DNA of 64,000 bases from Notospermus geniculatus (GCA_002633025.1 NMRB01000261.1:224652-288651); one strand, 5' to 3'. Positions 45,634 through 57,008 are shown, numbered from the stretch's first letter. Program-made: numbers and translations. Notes: generated by a model from the letters alone, not told the origin.

Positions 45634-45948
45634 TCATTTATTTTTCTCGTGAACAAACTGGTGCGATCTCAGTGAACTCGACTGCGTGAAACGCCTTCTG
45701 CAGATTGGACACTGGTATGGTTTTTCCCCGGTGTGAACACGAATGTGTAACTTGAGGTGATCCTTCCGAGCAAACGACTTGTCGCACAAGGTACAGGAAT
45801 GGGGCTTTCGTCCTGTGTGCAAGAACATGTGGGCATTGAATGTTTGCCTAGAGGCAAGGTGCATTCCACAGATTGTACACTCGAGAGGATCCGTCACCGG
45901 AGTAACATGTAGAACTTCATGTTCGGGAGATGCAACTGTAATTGTAAT
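45634..45948 (-). CDS. Zinc-finger terminal exon ZF11 (3 fingers)
   Basis: Acceptor ATCTTATACTTGCAG, phase 0, 104 codons, opening ITITVASPEHEVLHVTP. Helices are SRQTFNA, RKDHLKL and QSSSLRS. The terminal codons AAT AAA TGA contain AATAAA, so a poly(A) signal overlaps the stop. Confidence 0.9.
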   Translation of the reverse strand: MTITVASPEHEVLHVTPVTDPLECTICGMHLASRQTFNAHMFLHTGRKPHSCTLCDKSFARKDHLKLHIRVHTGEKPYQCPICRRRFTQSSSLRSHQFVHEKNK

Positions 45949-46692
45949 CTGCAAGTATAAGATGAATTGTTTTACTTCCTTAGTGCTAAAGGGGAAAGCC
46001 AATTCGTTGAGCAGATATGCTATGTGAATCTGACTAAGTCAAAGCCTCTGAAATGTTGTTCCATGTAAGACTGAGAGTAGGATATACCCTCTATCAACTC
46101 CTGCACATAAAGACATGAAAGAATAAAGCTGGCAAGACGGCAATAAAGCACCATAAATGAATGCGACATACATGTACACAAATCGAGATTTCATCCCGAG
46201 GTCATGGTAAAAACAAGATACAAAACGAAGCTCGAGCATCGTTTTTCTGAGTACCGGTACAAAATACACCTGCACATGGTAGGCAACATATTTCTCCATT
46301 CTCGATGATTCAAGTTTTATAGGAGGCCAAGGAGGGCTCCTCTGGAATACAGTGTAGCAACAGAAACAGAAAACAAAGAATCCAATGTGATTGAATATGG
46401 ATTAAAAGCATCGATGACCTCACCACAGGAATGAAAATTGAAGTGCCATGTTATTACGTGTATGTTTCCACGCGAAATGGCATGATTAGGAGACAAGGTA
46501 TCCTGAATCAAAACTGCGAGTCAAAGACAAGGTTTCTTGAAAACAAACTGTCAAATTTTCAACCATACATTTGGAGACAAGGGATAGCGAATCTTGATAG
46601 CAGAATTCCTCTTCAAACCACACAGGAGAAGCCTTTACTTTCTGAAGTGTAGTCCATTCATTTTCAAGATAATAACATCATGACATCCATTA

Positions 46693-46995
46693 TCAGTTCT
46701 TATGGGGTTTGATACGGTGAACAAGTAACTGATGGCTCCTAAAGTTGCCTCTCTGAGAGAAACCCTTTCCACAAATCTGGCAGGTGAAAGGTTTTTCCCC
46801 GGTGTGAGTACGTAAATGAACAGTCATGTGTTCTTTTCGCACAAATCTCCTTTCGCAGACAGGGCAAGCAAACGGACGTTCCCGAGTGTGTTCTTTCAGC
46901 ATATGTGATTGTAAAATCAAACGATCTTGAGTGAGAAACCCACATTGTGGACAGTTCATCATGTTACCTCTCGAGTAAGGCCTGCCCCTTTGACC
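46693..46995 (-). CDS. Zinc-finger terminal exon ZF10 (3 fingers)
   Basis: Acceptor TTCTTACTTTTGCAG, phase 0, 100 codons, opening GQRGRPYSRGNMMN. Helices are DRLILQS, RKEHMTV and QRGNFRS. Fingers 1 and 3 end H-x4-H. The first linker, TRERPF, is unusual. Confidence 0.9.
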   Translation of the reverse strand, partial: GQRGRPYSRGNMMNCPQCGFLTQDRLILQSHMLKEHTRERPFACPVCERRFVRKEHMTVHLRTHTGEKPFTCQICGKGFSQRGNFRSHQLLVHRIKPHKN

Positions 46996-47450
46996 CTGCA
47001 AAAGTAAGAAGTGGTCTTATAGTCGGTTATTTTGCCAGCTTATGAAAAAGTGTGAAATTGTCTTTATCATCCTGCAAATTACAAAACAAGTGAGACGGTA
47101 TTGATCAGAATCTTTTCACAATGAAAGTGTCCTAAAGTCAGCTTCTGTCAATGCCTGTAGAAGACAAGTACAGCATCCACTGTGCACGATACATGTTCAT
47201 ATAAAACTACAAGTTGACACCTCTCCCATGTCTCCATTCAATGCTTGGGTAAATATCCACTCGACTCAGATGTGGCTGGTTCCTCGAATGTGTGTTTTAT
47301 ACCATGTCAAGATAAACCAAATGAACAATCCAATATGTCAAACACGGCATGAAATCACTTCAAGTATTGCAGTACTTTTGGTTTTTTACTTTCTTTTGTG
47401 ACATGGCAATTGGCAGCCTTCCTCGCAAATCCAAAATCTATGTGCTCAAT

Positions 47451-47536
47451 TATCTCATGTGAATGAGCTTTATGAATTATGTATCTCATGTGAATGACCT
47501 TTATCTCATGTGAATAAGCTTTATCTCATGTGAACT
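47451..47536. repeat. Tandem repeat of TATCTCATGTGAATGA-type units
   Basis: Four degenerate units of about 20-27 bp just past the ZF9 stop. On the minus strand they supply repeated GATAAA words, a weak poly(A)-signal variant. Confidence 0.65.
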
Positions 47537-47724
47537 AACATGTGGTCTGCAAGGTGATGTTTCCGCCGGAAAGCTTTTGGACATTTGGGACACGGAAACG
47601 GGCGTTCATTGTTGTGTGTTCTCATATGAATTCCGAGAGCTGAAGGTGAAGCGTATTCTCTTTGGCATATTCGACAGAAACGATCACCGTGGACCCCAAA
47701 TCTCATTCGTATCCTTTGTGGGAA
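47521..47724 (-). CDS. Zinc-finger terminal exon ZF9 (2 fingers, shortest)
   Basis: Acceptor TTTCTTGATTTTGCAG, phase 0, only 67 codons, opening FPQRIRMRFGVHGDR. Helices are SPSALGI and RKHHLAD, linker NNERPF. Paralogue of ZF8 that ends right after finger 2. The third finger present in ZF8 is missing, presumably by an early stop. Confidence 0.86.
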   Translation of the reverse strand, partial: FPQRIRMRFGVHGDRFCRICQREYASPSALGIHMRTHNNERPFPCPKCPKAFRRKHHLADHMLVHMR

Positions 47725-48387
47725 CTGCAAAATCAAGAAACAGTGTCAGACATTTGTTGCATAGGGCAACCGGGACATCAGAATTGAGGGATGCGGATCG
47801 GGTGAAGGTATTACTTGGGAGGAAGCAAGCACAGACGAAACCTGAAAATTGAAATCCAATGAACAAAGAAATTGAAAATGACTCTATCAGTTCTCAGTGG
47901 ACAATAGATCTGGTCAACTTCTTATGATTTGTTGAAACCATCGCAGACTATTCACCACAGTCTATCTTGGAACCCGCCCAACCTGTGACACAAGAAAACT
48001 GAGTCAGTGACCATTTCAATTGACACAGAACAAGCACATACATTCAACAGCAGGATCAAGTCTGCACAATCATCATTTTTATGTCATTATTTTCACGACA
48101 ATGAAGATGGATTACATTTAGAAGTCTGCATTTTATTGAAGTTCCTGTTTTTTGTAAGAGTATCCAAAAGACCCTGAGCAGCTTTCCCAGATGCATGTCA
48201 CTTGCTGAATGTTCAACGGCTCCATGACTTCTAATGTAACTGCAACTGGAGATCCTCATGACAATATGTTTTTTCCATTCTTGTTGATATTTGCCTGTAA
48301 TTACACCCGTCTTCACTTGTGGTACGATTCTTACAGTCACATTCTAGCGTAATGTCAAACTGAAACTGATCTTCACTGTTCGTAGCT

Positions 48388-48690
48388 TCATCTTGCATTC
48401 ACAAGATAATGACGTACCACATGACGTTTTAGATCTCGCGTCATAGCAAACCCTTTCCCACAAACCATACACTTGTGAGGTCTTTCTCCTGTGTGAATGA
48501 ACATGTGCTCGGCAAGGTGATGTTTTTGCCGGTATGCTTTCTGACACACAGAACACTTAAACGGACGTTCATTTGTGTGCGATCTCATATGAATGGCCAA
48601 GGACGAAGGCGAAGGAAATGGTTTTCCGCACACTCGACAGGGACGATCGTGGCGAACTCCAAATTGTACTGGCACTTGAAAGAAGGTGGA
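48388..48690 (-). CDS. Zinc-finger terminal exon ZF8 (3 fingers)
   Basis: Acceptor TTTCTTGATTTTGCAG, phase 0, 100 codons, opening STFFQVPVQFGVRHDR. Helices are SPSSLAI, QKHHLAE and MTRDLKR. Linker 1 is TNERPF, linker 2 TGERPH. Confidence 0.9.
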   Translation of the reverse strand, partial: STFFQVPVQFGVRHDRPCRVCGKPFPSPSSLAIHMRSHTNERPFKCSVCQKAYRQKHHLAEHMFIHTGERPHKCMVCGKGFAMTRDLKRHVVRHYLVNAR

Positions 48691-48993
48691 CTGCAAAATC
48701 AAGAAACAGCAATGAGTTTCATTGGCAAGGACTTGTCAGAAATCTTATATGTCCGAGTTAGAATAGGTGCCATAAACCAATTCCCCAGAAATGAACGGTG
48801 CTGTAGAGTTCAACATGTGCAGACACACAAGAGGTTAGGATCAAGCAAAGTTAAACACGAGGCTGAAATTCAATTGAGAATATCTTTTTCAACAAGTTGC
48901 GATTGATATGGGCCACTCTATTAAATGCAGGGAGAATGGACGAACTTTGGAATTTTGGCATTTTGTAAGTGCCTGGAAGTATTATTCAAATGA

Positions 48994-49311
48994 TCAGTTT
49001 CGTCGGTTTTTCTTCCGCACATGTACCATCCTGTGTCCCTTGAGGTGACTTGCTTGCGAGAAGGACCTCCCACAAACGTCACAGTGATAAGGTTTTTCAC
49101 CCGTATGCACCCTCGAATGAACTTTCCAGTTACTTTTTGTAAGAAACGTTTTTTCGCATAATTGACACTTGAACGGTCGTTCTCCTGTATGGGTTCTCAT
49201 ATGAATTTCTAACGCAGACCGATGTCCGCAAAGCGTGCCACAAACTTCGCATTTATGGTAAGGAGGATGTCTTGGCCATGTCTTGTTAGGTCTGCCGCGA
49301 CGATAGACTGA
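48994..49311 (-). CDS. Zinc-finger terminal exon ZF7 (3 fingers)
   Basis: Acceptor TCTCTTGTTTTTACAG, phase 0, 105 codons, opening [17 protein letters not shown]. Helices are HRSALEI, TKSNWKV and QASHLKG. RRGRP is an AT-hook-like core and may add minor-groove contact (inference). The tail is strongly basic (RKKNRRN). Confidence 0.9.
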   Translation of the reverse strand, partial: SVYRRGRPNKTWPRHPPYHKCEVCGTLCGHRSALEIHMRTHTGERPFKCQLCEKTFLTKSNWKVHSRVHTGEKPYHCDVCGRSFSQASHLKGHRMVHVRKKNRRN

Positions 49312-49803
49312 CTGTAAAAACAAGAGAGACCGGGCTTAGGAATGTTGAATTGAATCAAATCTTGGAGGAATTCCTCCGAGATCAAATGCAGAACTCGACT
49401 GACTTCTCTTTGCGTGTGTCGCACAAGGGATGAACCAAGGAACTGGAAGTAGGCGACTACGATTTCATGCAACAAACAAGACAACAACAGTGATGAAGTA
49501 CTGCAAAGTGATGCACTCAATTTGAGTCCAAGTGTATGGGGAATCAGGGCTGAAAACAAGACTGCAGAATAAACCAAATACCCGGTAGTCATATTCTAAG
49601 AGATCACCAGCAAAGAATGCAGTGTTTCTTGGACTGTGCGAATTTCAAATTAGCCTGAAAAATTTGGCCTATAGTTGCAGAACTGCATCTACACAATACA
49701 AATACTGGTAGATGTCAGTACCATATGTATACACCGTGCAGTAGACTTGAACAGCAATATTCATGGTTTTGCTGGAGTTGCAGACTGCACATGTATAAAA
49801 CTT

Positions 49804-50154
49804 TTACACGGTCCAATGATGGCTCATCTTGTGCTGTTTGAAAGTGCCAGGATAGGCGAAGCATTTCCCGCAAACATTGCAACAATACGGTTTTTCTCCT
49901 GTATGTAATCTCATGTGAACGTTCAAGTTACTCCTACACAGGAAAGCCTTCGAGCAGATGGAACATTTGAATGGTCTCTCCCCTGTGTGAGTTCGCATGT
50001 GAATTTCCAATGCTGACCGATGTGGCGAGATATTCCCACATATTTCACACTTTCTCCATGACTTTCTCTTGTCTAATTCCAATCCTTCCAGATGTTGTTT
50101 AGATTTCACAGCAAATGAGGAGTTTGGGCATCGGCCTTCTTTTTGCATCATTGA
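49804..50154 (-). CDS. Zinc-finger terminal exon ZF6 (3 fingers)
   Basis: Acceptor AATTCTATTTTACAG, phase 0, 116 codons, opening SMMQKEGRCPNSS. Two Met codons follow the first codon, but they have no upstream promoter-like context. Helices are HRSALEI (identical to ZF7), CRSNLNV and YPGTFKQ. Confidence 0.9.
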   Translation of the reverse strand, partial: SMMQKEGRCPNSSFAVKSKQHLEGLELDKRKSWRKCEICGNISPHRSALEIHMRTHTGERPFKCSICSKAFLCRSNLNVHMRLHTGEKPYCCNVCGKCFAYPGTFKQHKMSHHWTV

Positions 50155-50529
50155 CTGTAAAATAGAATTAAGTGGAACTTAGACTTCTCCTCATCCCCAA
50201 GTTCTGCAATCACTCAAAAGGCAGTTTTGTCAATGAAATACCAAGAAAACGAAGTAAAATGCTGACCTATTCGATGTGTATTTTTTTCATCAAATACTGG
50301 TAGACAAAGTCTGACAAACCACCACCACACAAACAGAACGGCATAAGGAAATCTGTTACTAGGAATACAGGTCAGCACAGTTCAATGGCAGTTAAGACCT
50401 GGACAAGAAACCGATTGTACATGTATACAACATAAACAAAAGAAACGAAGTATTGAAGAAGATGCGACCAGCTTCAAGAAGACAATTTTTAGCACACACA
50501 CCATAGTCTTTCGTACGACTCTACATGTA

Positions 50530-50847
50530 TCATAATTGCTGATGCGTGAGCATATGACAATTCAGCGTCCCTTTCTGTGTGAACTTTTTATCGCAAATCG
50601 AACAGCTGTAAGGTTTTTCTCCCGTATGGGTACGGATATGTCTCGTGAGGCAAGAACGCTGCACGAAAGCAAGATGACACAACGGACATTTGTGAGGGCG
50701 TTCACCAGTGTGGCGTCTCATGTGACGGGTTAAGTTACCAGCTGTCTGGAAGTTGCAAATGGGACATCTATTAGGGTTACCTCCCTCGAGCCCTGGGTAG
50801 GATACCCTTACTTTTGGCTTGCATCCATCGGGATAAGCGATTACGGA
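50530..50847 (-). CDS. Zinc-finger terminal exon ZF5 (3 fingers, first shortened)
   Basis: Acceptor CTTTTATTCTTGCAG, phase 0, 105 codons, opening SVIAYPDGCKPKVRVS. Finger 1 has only ten residues between its second Cys and first His, instead of twelve (CNFQTAGNLTRH). Helices 2 and 3 are QRSCLTR and QKGTLNC. Confidence 0.9.
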   Translation of the reverse strand, partial: SVIAYPDGCKPKVRVSYPGLEGGNPNRCPICNFQTAGNLTRHMRRHTGERPHKCPLCHLAFVQRSCLTRHIRTHTGEKPYSCSICDKKFTQKGTLNCHMLTHQQL

Positions 50848-51323
50848 CTGCAAGAATAAAAGAAGGACAGTTTTACTGGTGCTATGTCTATTTCGCTCGT
50901 TATATTGAGAAAATACAATCCGTCTTTCAGCTGTATATAATATAATTCTAGCCAGAAAAGGATTATTCTTTAGCTGTGGAACTACTTTTCAAGTGGAGTT
51001 CTCCACTTGTTTTCTATTGCAATTGATTGAACTGGATGAGTTTGCCTGCAAATTATGTGAAACTGCTTCCCTTTGCTTGCATGAAGAAAACACGAACATT
51101 TTAAAATCAATGTTAAAAGTTATGAACACAAAACACAATTGACATAGCCTAATTTTCCTACACAAGTTGGTCTCCGAGATTGATGGAGTTGTAGCATCTT
51201 CAGTTCAAGAAATCTGGCTCCATCTCTAAACTGACAGGAGAAGCAGCTTAAGAGCAATGAAGTCCCTGCTTTGAGTTATGGAAGATTTAGTGCCACTCAA
51301 CTCCCCACTTGTCCGTTCTTTGA

Positions 51324-51575
51324 TCACAACTGAGTTGCATTCAATTTGAAAAAGTCCTCGTGGCGGCTCAAAACATGTCTCTTCATACCACACTTCTCAA
51401 TAAAGCCCTTCTTACAAACAGGACACTGATGGGGTCTTTCTCCAGTATGCAGTCGTGAGTGGCGCACGAGACTACCTTTCGTTGCACAACACCAACCACA
51501 GTACCGACATCGAAAGGGCCGGTCACTCCTCACGTCCATAGACTGACCTCTCAACTGGCCGCAAAATTTCTGGGC
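51324..51575 (-). CDS. Zinc-finger terminal exon ZF4 (2 fingers, duplicate of ZF3)
   Basis: Acceptor TTTTACAATTACAG, phase 0, 83 codons, opening AQKFCGQLRGQSMDV. Helices are TKGSLVR and EKCGMKR. Finger 1 has Cys-Ala at the aromatic position (CGWCCAT). Nearly the same as ZF3, with upstream flanks also related. Confidence 0.88.
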   Translation of the reverse strand, partial: AQKFCGQLRGQSMDVRSDRPFRCRYCGWCCATKGSLVRHSRLHTGERPHQCPVCKKGFIEKCGMKRHVLSRHEDFFKLNATQL

Positions 51576-52270
51576 CTGTAATTGTAAAAGGAGAACCAAT
51601 CTTTACTGAAGAGCAGATCCTCATCGAGAGCAACTTGACATTGAACGAACCCTACAAATCGATCACCTATTAACCCAATGCAGCCAACAAAGTTAAAATT
51701 ACACAAATGGATAATGATGAGGTACTTTAACTGAATAGTATACACAACGAAAAGGTTTCTGGGGAGAAGAAAATGGAAACCACAGTTTTGCAGCTGCAGT
51801 TCATTTAGCCGAGACAACCATGAAGACAAGATTACAAGTTTGATCATCCAAGTTCATCACCACATTGGAACACTTTCCTGTCACATACATCGAAAATTGG
51901 TCGGGCTGAATTTTAGATTCCACGACATCATCACTGAGTCCATTTTCCACACTGTTTGCTGTGTAATGACATGAGTTGAGAAAATCAACCAACCATCGGT
52001 TAGTACATGTATTACCGTAATCAGTCATGTCAGTGATCTGCCCAGATGGCCCAAACGTTGTAACAACTGACGCATATAATAGCACTTTGACAGACAATCA
52101 TGATTTTCTTGTTCAAATGTCTCCCGATGTGAAGTTGACAGAATAACTCTGTCACACAGAAGACGAAGCTTTCTAAGAGTAATGAAATCCCTGCTTTCAT
52201 TAAGGGAAGATTTAGTGCCACTCAACACTCCACACATTCATTTGACAGAACCAAAGTCTCCCTTCTTTGA

Positions 52271-52522
52271 TCACAACTGACTTGCATTCAATTTGAAAAA
52301 CTCCTCATGACGATTCAAAACATGTCTCTTCATAGCACACCTCTCAATAAAGCCCTTCTTACAAACAGGACACTGATGGGGTCTTTCGCCGGTATGTCGC
52401 CACATGTGGCGCACGAGATTACCCTTCGTTGAGCAACACACGTCACAGTACCGACATCGAAAGGGCCGGTCACTCCTCACGTCCAGAGACTGACCTCTCA
52501 ACTGGCCGCAAAATTTCTGGGC
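52271..52522 (-). CDS. Zinc-finger terminal exon ZF3 (2 fingers)
   Basis: Acceptor TTTTACAATTACAG, phase 0, 83 codons, opening AQKFCGQLRGQSLDV. Helices are TKGNLVR and ERCAMKR; finger 2 ends H-x4-H (HVLNRH). Differences from ZF4 cluster in the fingers. Confidence 0.88.
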   Translation of the reverse strand, partial: AQKFCGQLRGQSLDVRSDRPFRCRYCDVCCSTKGNLVRHMWRHTGERPHQCPVCKKGFIERCAMKRHVLNRHEEFFKLNASQL

Positions 52523-52904
52523 CTGTAATTGTAAAAGGAGAACCATCCTTTACTGAAGAGCAGTTAATACAACAGGTGCATACTCATGCAACAAGTTGCC
52601 TTGCACAGCCGAGACAGGTGCAAAGACGAGATTACAAGTTTGATCATCCTAGTGAATCACCACTACTTTTTGAACATTTTCCTGGCAATACATCGTATAC
52701 ATGTATATTGGTCAGGCTGAATTTGATTCCAGGTCCATACACGACATCATCACAGAGTCCGTTTTCCACACAGTTTGCTGTTATAATACATGTATGACAT
52801 GTATGAGTCGAGAAGAACAACCAGCCATTGGTTAGTATCAGGTGATCTGCCCAAATAGCCAGATGGCCCAAAACGCAATAACTGACACACCTTGACAGAC
52901 AATC

Positions 52905-53195
52905 CTATATGATTTTCTTGTTCAAATGTGTCCCCATGTGAAGTTTGACAGAATAACTCTGATTAAACCCCTTGTTACAAATTTGGCACTTATACGGTTT
53001 CTCTCCCGTGTGAATGAGCATGTGTCGTGTCAGCGCTCCTTTGTACGCGAACGATTTCTGACAGATAAGACAGCGAAATGGTCTCGGCCGAGAAGACTCC
53101 AATGGTGTTCTTGGTAATGGTACATTATCTTGCCTGAACTGCATTTGGTTTGATCCCAGTAGCAGGTTACTTCTCATCCTGTGCTGCAGGAACAG
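52905..53195 (-). CDS. Zinc-finger terminal exon ZF2 (2 fingers)
   Basis: Two in-phase acceptors are possible: TTGTCTTTGCAG (used here, 96 codons) or the CAG 12 bases later. This NAGNAG-like choice would add or drop LFLQ. Helices are YKGALTR and QSYSVKL. The lead is rich in Asn, Gln, Pro and Arg. Confidence 0.86.
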   Translation of the reverse strand: MFLQHRMRSNLLLGSNQMQFRQDNVPLPRTPLESSRPRPFRCLICQKSFAYKGALTRHMLIHTGEKPYKCQICNKGFNQSYSVKLHMGTHLNKKII

Positions 53196-54447
53196 CTGCA
53201 AAGACAAGAAGTGCAATTTGTTGAGTGACTCAGATGATGGCTGTCCTTTCCTATTGTCAGTGCCCACCATCTGTGATCATTACAGCTTTGAGTTTTGATT
53301 TCGCTTCGTCAGATTCGACCATAGAGAGAAGGCAGATCTAGTGACATTACAAGCCATTTAGCACCTTCACTTTTTGTCGGGCATGGCTGTTGAACACTGA
53401 ACTATTTGTGTGTAATCTTTCATCTTTGGTGCCATTCATCTTCAATATTGCATTTCTCACCTGAACGATTGTGGAACAATCTAGCCTGCCTTTCCACAAT
53501 TAAATTACAAATTTCCCCATGAATCTACATGTACATGAGGGAATTACATCTCATCCAGAACAAGTACTCAACAAACACAGGAAGCGACAAAAAGGTAGCT
53601 ACTATGTTCATTTGCATGACTGAGAACAACTAGGTTTACTGCCATGATATTGCTGAATAAAGATATCGTGAATAAATGTATTTCTGACACAGCATAATAC
53701 CTTATGCCAAATCACCAAGCCAGCCTCATGGAAATGCAGTCGAGCCAATCCGTAACCATGACAACCATCCAAGACTAAATCTGATATCATTAAAACATCG
53801 CCACTAGATAAGGTGGCAACATGGTCACCATGGCAACTATAGTTATAGTTGTGCGTGCAGGCTGATATCGCATGTGTTATGTAGGTTGTAGTCTACAGCA
53901 CACTATACACTACCCAGTATACCCGGTAATCTGATGTGATATGATCTGACATATCCTATTTTACCCGGTAAGTGATATTATGCTGGGCTCGATTGTAATG
54001 GTGCTTTGGAGAAGATAGACATGGTAGAGGAATGAGAATGGTAGATTTCTAAGTCTGAGCCTGAATACAGAGATGGCCTACTCCAGTTTGAGAAATCCTC
54101 TTGTCCATGTTACCTCGTATGCACAAGACAAAGAGGACTTGAAGACGGTGCTTCGTCCAAACACAAATCCAGCATGGAGCATTTTTCCGTGAAGTCCCAC
54201 AATGCACCGAGGAAAATGCAATCTACCACCACTAGAAGGCGCTGTGAGCAGTTGTAACATACTCTTTTTTGACTTTTCTTCCCTACTGCAGTGTGACACT
54301 GTCAAGGATGTTGCAACACATGCCATGCATTGCTTTGCTTTCTTCGGTAGGCCCTACTAAACGATCACAGCACCGCCCTGTCAGAATAAAAAGTCCTGCG
54401 TATTCCTCATTGCTAGGCCGAGGGAAAAATGTCTGGTTTTCAGTCAA
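53196..54447. other. Spacer between ZF2 and ZF1
   Basis: No exon or element recognised. A few direct CCCGGTAA words occur near 53925-53970. Confidence 0.5.
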
Positions 54448-54687
54448 CTACTTGAGGATGTGCTTTCCCCTCAAATGTTTCAGTGCCATATGAGTTCTTA
54501 AGTTCCCCTCCTGCGAGAAACCCCTCTGACACCATTCACACGTGAATGGTTTTTCTCCAGTGTGCCGCCTGAAATGCATTGTCAGACTAGAACGACTCGG
54601 GAACGGTTTTCCACACACCGAACACGGCCATATTTTCGCTCCACCCTTCAGAATAGTTGGTCTGACATCTGCAGCGATGCTTACAAC
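54448..54687 (-). CDS. Zinc-finger terminal exon ZF1 (2 fingers), most proximal
   Basis: The first terminal exon reached from the common part, about 5.35 kb downstream of the 60041 donor. Acceptor TTCTCCTGTTTCAG, phase 0, 79 codons. Helices are SRSSLTM and QEGNLRT. Both fingers are canonical, including the Phe in finger 1, and finger 2 ends H-x4-H (HMALKH). Being first, it may be the default isoform; that is inference. Confidence 0.87.
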   Translation of the reverse strand, partial: VVSIAADVRPTILKGGAKIWPCSVCGKPFPSRSSLTMHFRRHTGEKPFTCEWCQRGFSQEGNLRTHMALKHLRGKHILK

Positions 54688-55261
54688 CTGAAACAGGAGA
54701 ACAAATGTCGTAGACCCCAGTCGTGGAAGATCATGGTGGTATCTACTGAAGTCATCAAGAAATTCATATTGTGATTTACGCACAAGATACTGAGAATCAC
54801 CTTTGAGTTTGATCACTATAGTTGCAAGACAAGTTTTGGAAACATAGCACTGCTCCTTTATTTGTTCATCCTCTGTTTTGCAACTTATCAGCAAACATGG
54901 TGCATTGAGTCCCAAGAGAGGAGGATCTGAAACAAAACTTTATGACAGGAAAACGAATACAAAAAGAGAAGTCAAGGCAAGGAGAGACACTTCTTTATTA
55001 TAACCTGTGGTAAGAACCATTTGATTTGCCTGCAAATGAGAAAGCCATTATCACTTCAGTGTCTTGAACGATGAGCGTAGATAACCGTAGATAAGAGATG
55101 AGGGGCAACTCTCTCTTTTGAGCTTTGTTCATTCATGTCTTAAGAATATAATACCGGTACTATCATTCATCATCCATCATGGGTATTCTTCATTTCCTCT
55201 TCAGATGCCAATGGGTGACAAAAGACTGTGGAGCACAAAAGATAGGGTTCTTGATTATTGA

Positions 55262-55781
55262 TCACAAGTCATAGTCATATTCCAGGCATAGGATATCCCC
55301 AACTTTTTCTGCATTCAATTTGATACATTCACCACATGAAGAAAGATGACGGTTTATGTGCCTCAACAGACCATTTTGGCTGATATGCAGTCTTGAGAAA
55401 TCAAGGTTTGCGTTTGAGCAAAATTGGGAAAGCAATGAGATGACTCCAAATTCCTGAACTTCTGAATCCTGACAATGATATTCCTTTCGTGAAACCACTA
55501 CCCCTTCCTGGTGTCCGTACAAGTTGCTGACAGGGCAGAACAGATAGAGAAGATCCTGCAATTCCACATTACTCTTCAGTTCATCCTGGCTTGAGGCACG
55601 AAGACATGCCACGAGTCCAAGGCCACAAAGAGATTATAAACCGGACTAAAGTGGAGTCAAATTCTTTGAGAGTGTCAGTAGTTTGTATTTCTTGTTCACA
55701 GTATCTGCAACTAAACTGAGCTACATTGTGGTCATGGATATGTAGAGTAGGAGCAGGACAGAGCCTTGAAAATAAATGCAC
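55262..55781 (-). pseudogene. Possible decayed zinc-finger-like exon
   Basis: Two overlapping minus-strand frames carry loose zinc-finger-like pieces. The first has FSCRYCEQEIQ (C-x2-C) after an AG that would be phase 0. The second, in another frame, has HISQNGLLRHINRH (L-x2-H-x3-H). No single frame has a whole finger, and it may be chance. Confidence 0.2.
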
Positions 55782-56387
55782 TTCGAATTGAAATCATACC
55801 AGTCCGATCAAAACGTAGTAGTTCAAGGGTAAGGCAGTACAAGATGCAATGGTGAATGGTGGTAAGACAGTTTATAGAGTTCACACTGTATACTTTGTCG
55901 ACACAACTATGTGTTGAACATCACTGAATGCCGCTGCAACAGAAAAAGGAGACAAACTAATGCCATCCAACTTCTAGTGAAATAGGGCATCATGGCATGT
56001 TTGGCTAAACTGGAAACCTCTTGATTATCTGTCTGCATTGTAGAATATTACACTAGCTCGTCCAATGAAATGGTCACGTATTTCGCTCACAAGGCATGGG
56101 GCTGGTGAACAGTATCAATTTGATATGAATGAATGGTAAATTTGAACTGAAATTCACATACTTTTTTTATACATCATCATGACCTACATGTACTGGTACA
56201 CAAGTGTTATATTGCTACATGTAATTTGTTCAAGTACATGTACAACCCAATGGAATGCAGAAGTCAGGAAATGAGACACCTTGCGGAATTATGCATTCGA
56301 CCTGCGAACTACGGTGATGATCCGTTGCACACTATTGGGCACCACTCAAGTCTGTTTGAAAAGTCTGATCACGTTGTCGATCTGTAG

Positions 56388-56545
56388 AGCCAAACGCACA
56401 TTTGCGACAAAACTCAATGCGTTAGGGGTGTTTTTAAAGTCGACTGACCCAACGATGTCAACTCGTCATTCTAATTCAGCCGGGTCAGTCGATTTTAAAA
56501 AACACCCCTAACGCATCGAGTTTTGTTGCAAATGTGCGCTTCGCT
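56388..56545. mobile_element. Foldback MITE
   Basis: Arms of about 63 bp (56388-56450 and 56482-56545) share AACGCACATTTG, AACTCAATGCGTTAGGGGTG and GTCGACTGACCC with their reverse complements. Loop of about 31 bp. Confidence 0.85.
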
Positions 56546-57008
56546 TTATTCAGGAGTTGGGTGTCACGTGATCTAAAAGATCTGTGGAAAATCCAACTAA
56601 TATTGCCTCACTTCCACACTCCATTGGGTCGATCGTGCTTAGAAAATGTTACCTGACTTTACATGACATGCATTGTGATTGTGAAACAAGAACCTCAACA
56701 ATGATTCAATGAATCGCAATGGGTGAAATAGACCAGAGTTCAAATTTCAACCCAATGCAAAAACAACGTGCCGTTCCAGTCAATATATACAATGGCTTGG
56801 AGGACTTCAGTTTTAAAACTTACCTCAGACACACCAAGGCTCGTATGCATAAACATGATAAAGGCCCCTATTACATACATGTACATGTAGAAGTACCGGT
56901 ATACGGTATACGAAAATGCCTGTTAACAAAGACTTCAAATGGATTCAGGGCAGTGAAGCCATTGTTTTAAACCGGCGTTTTCGTATACTTCTATGTAAAG
57001 GCAGCCTA

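Noticed and set aside
24494-54687. A cluster of about 36 separate intronless zinc-finger genes
   Set aside because: No exon begins with a start codon in context, every one has a pyrimidine-rich AG in the same phase, and a matching common donor exists upstream.
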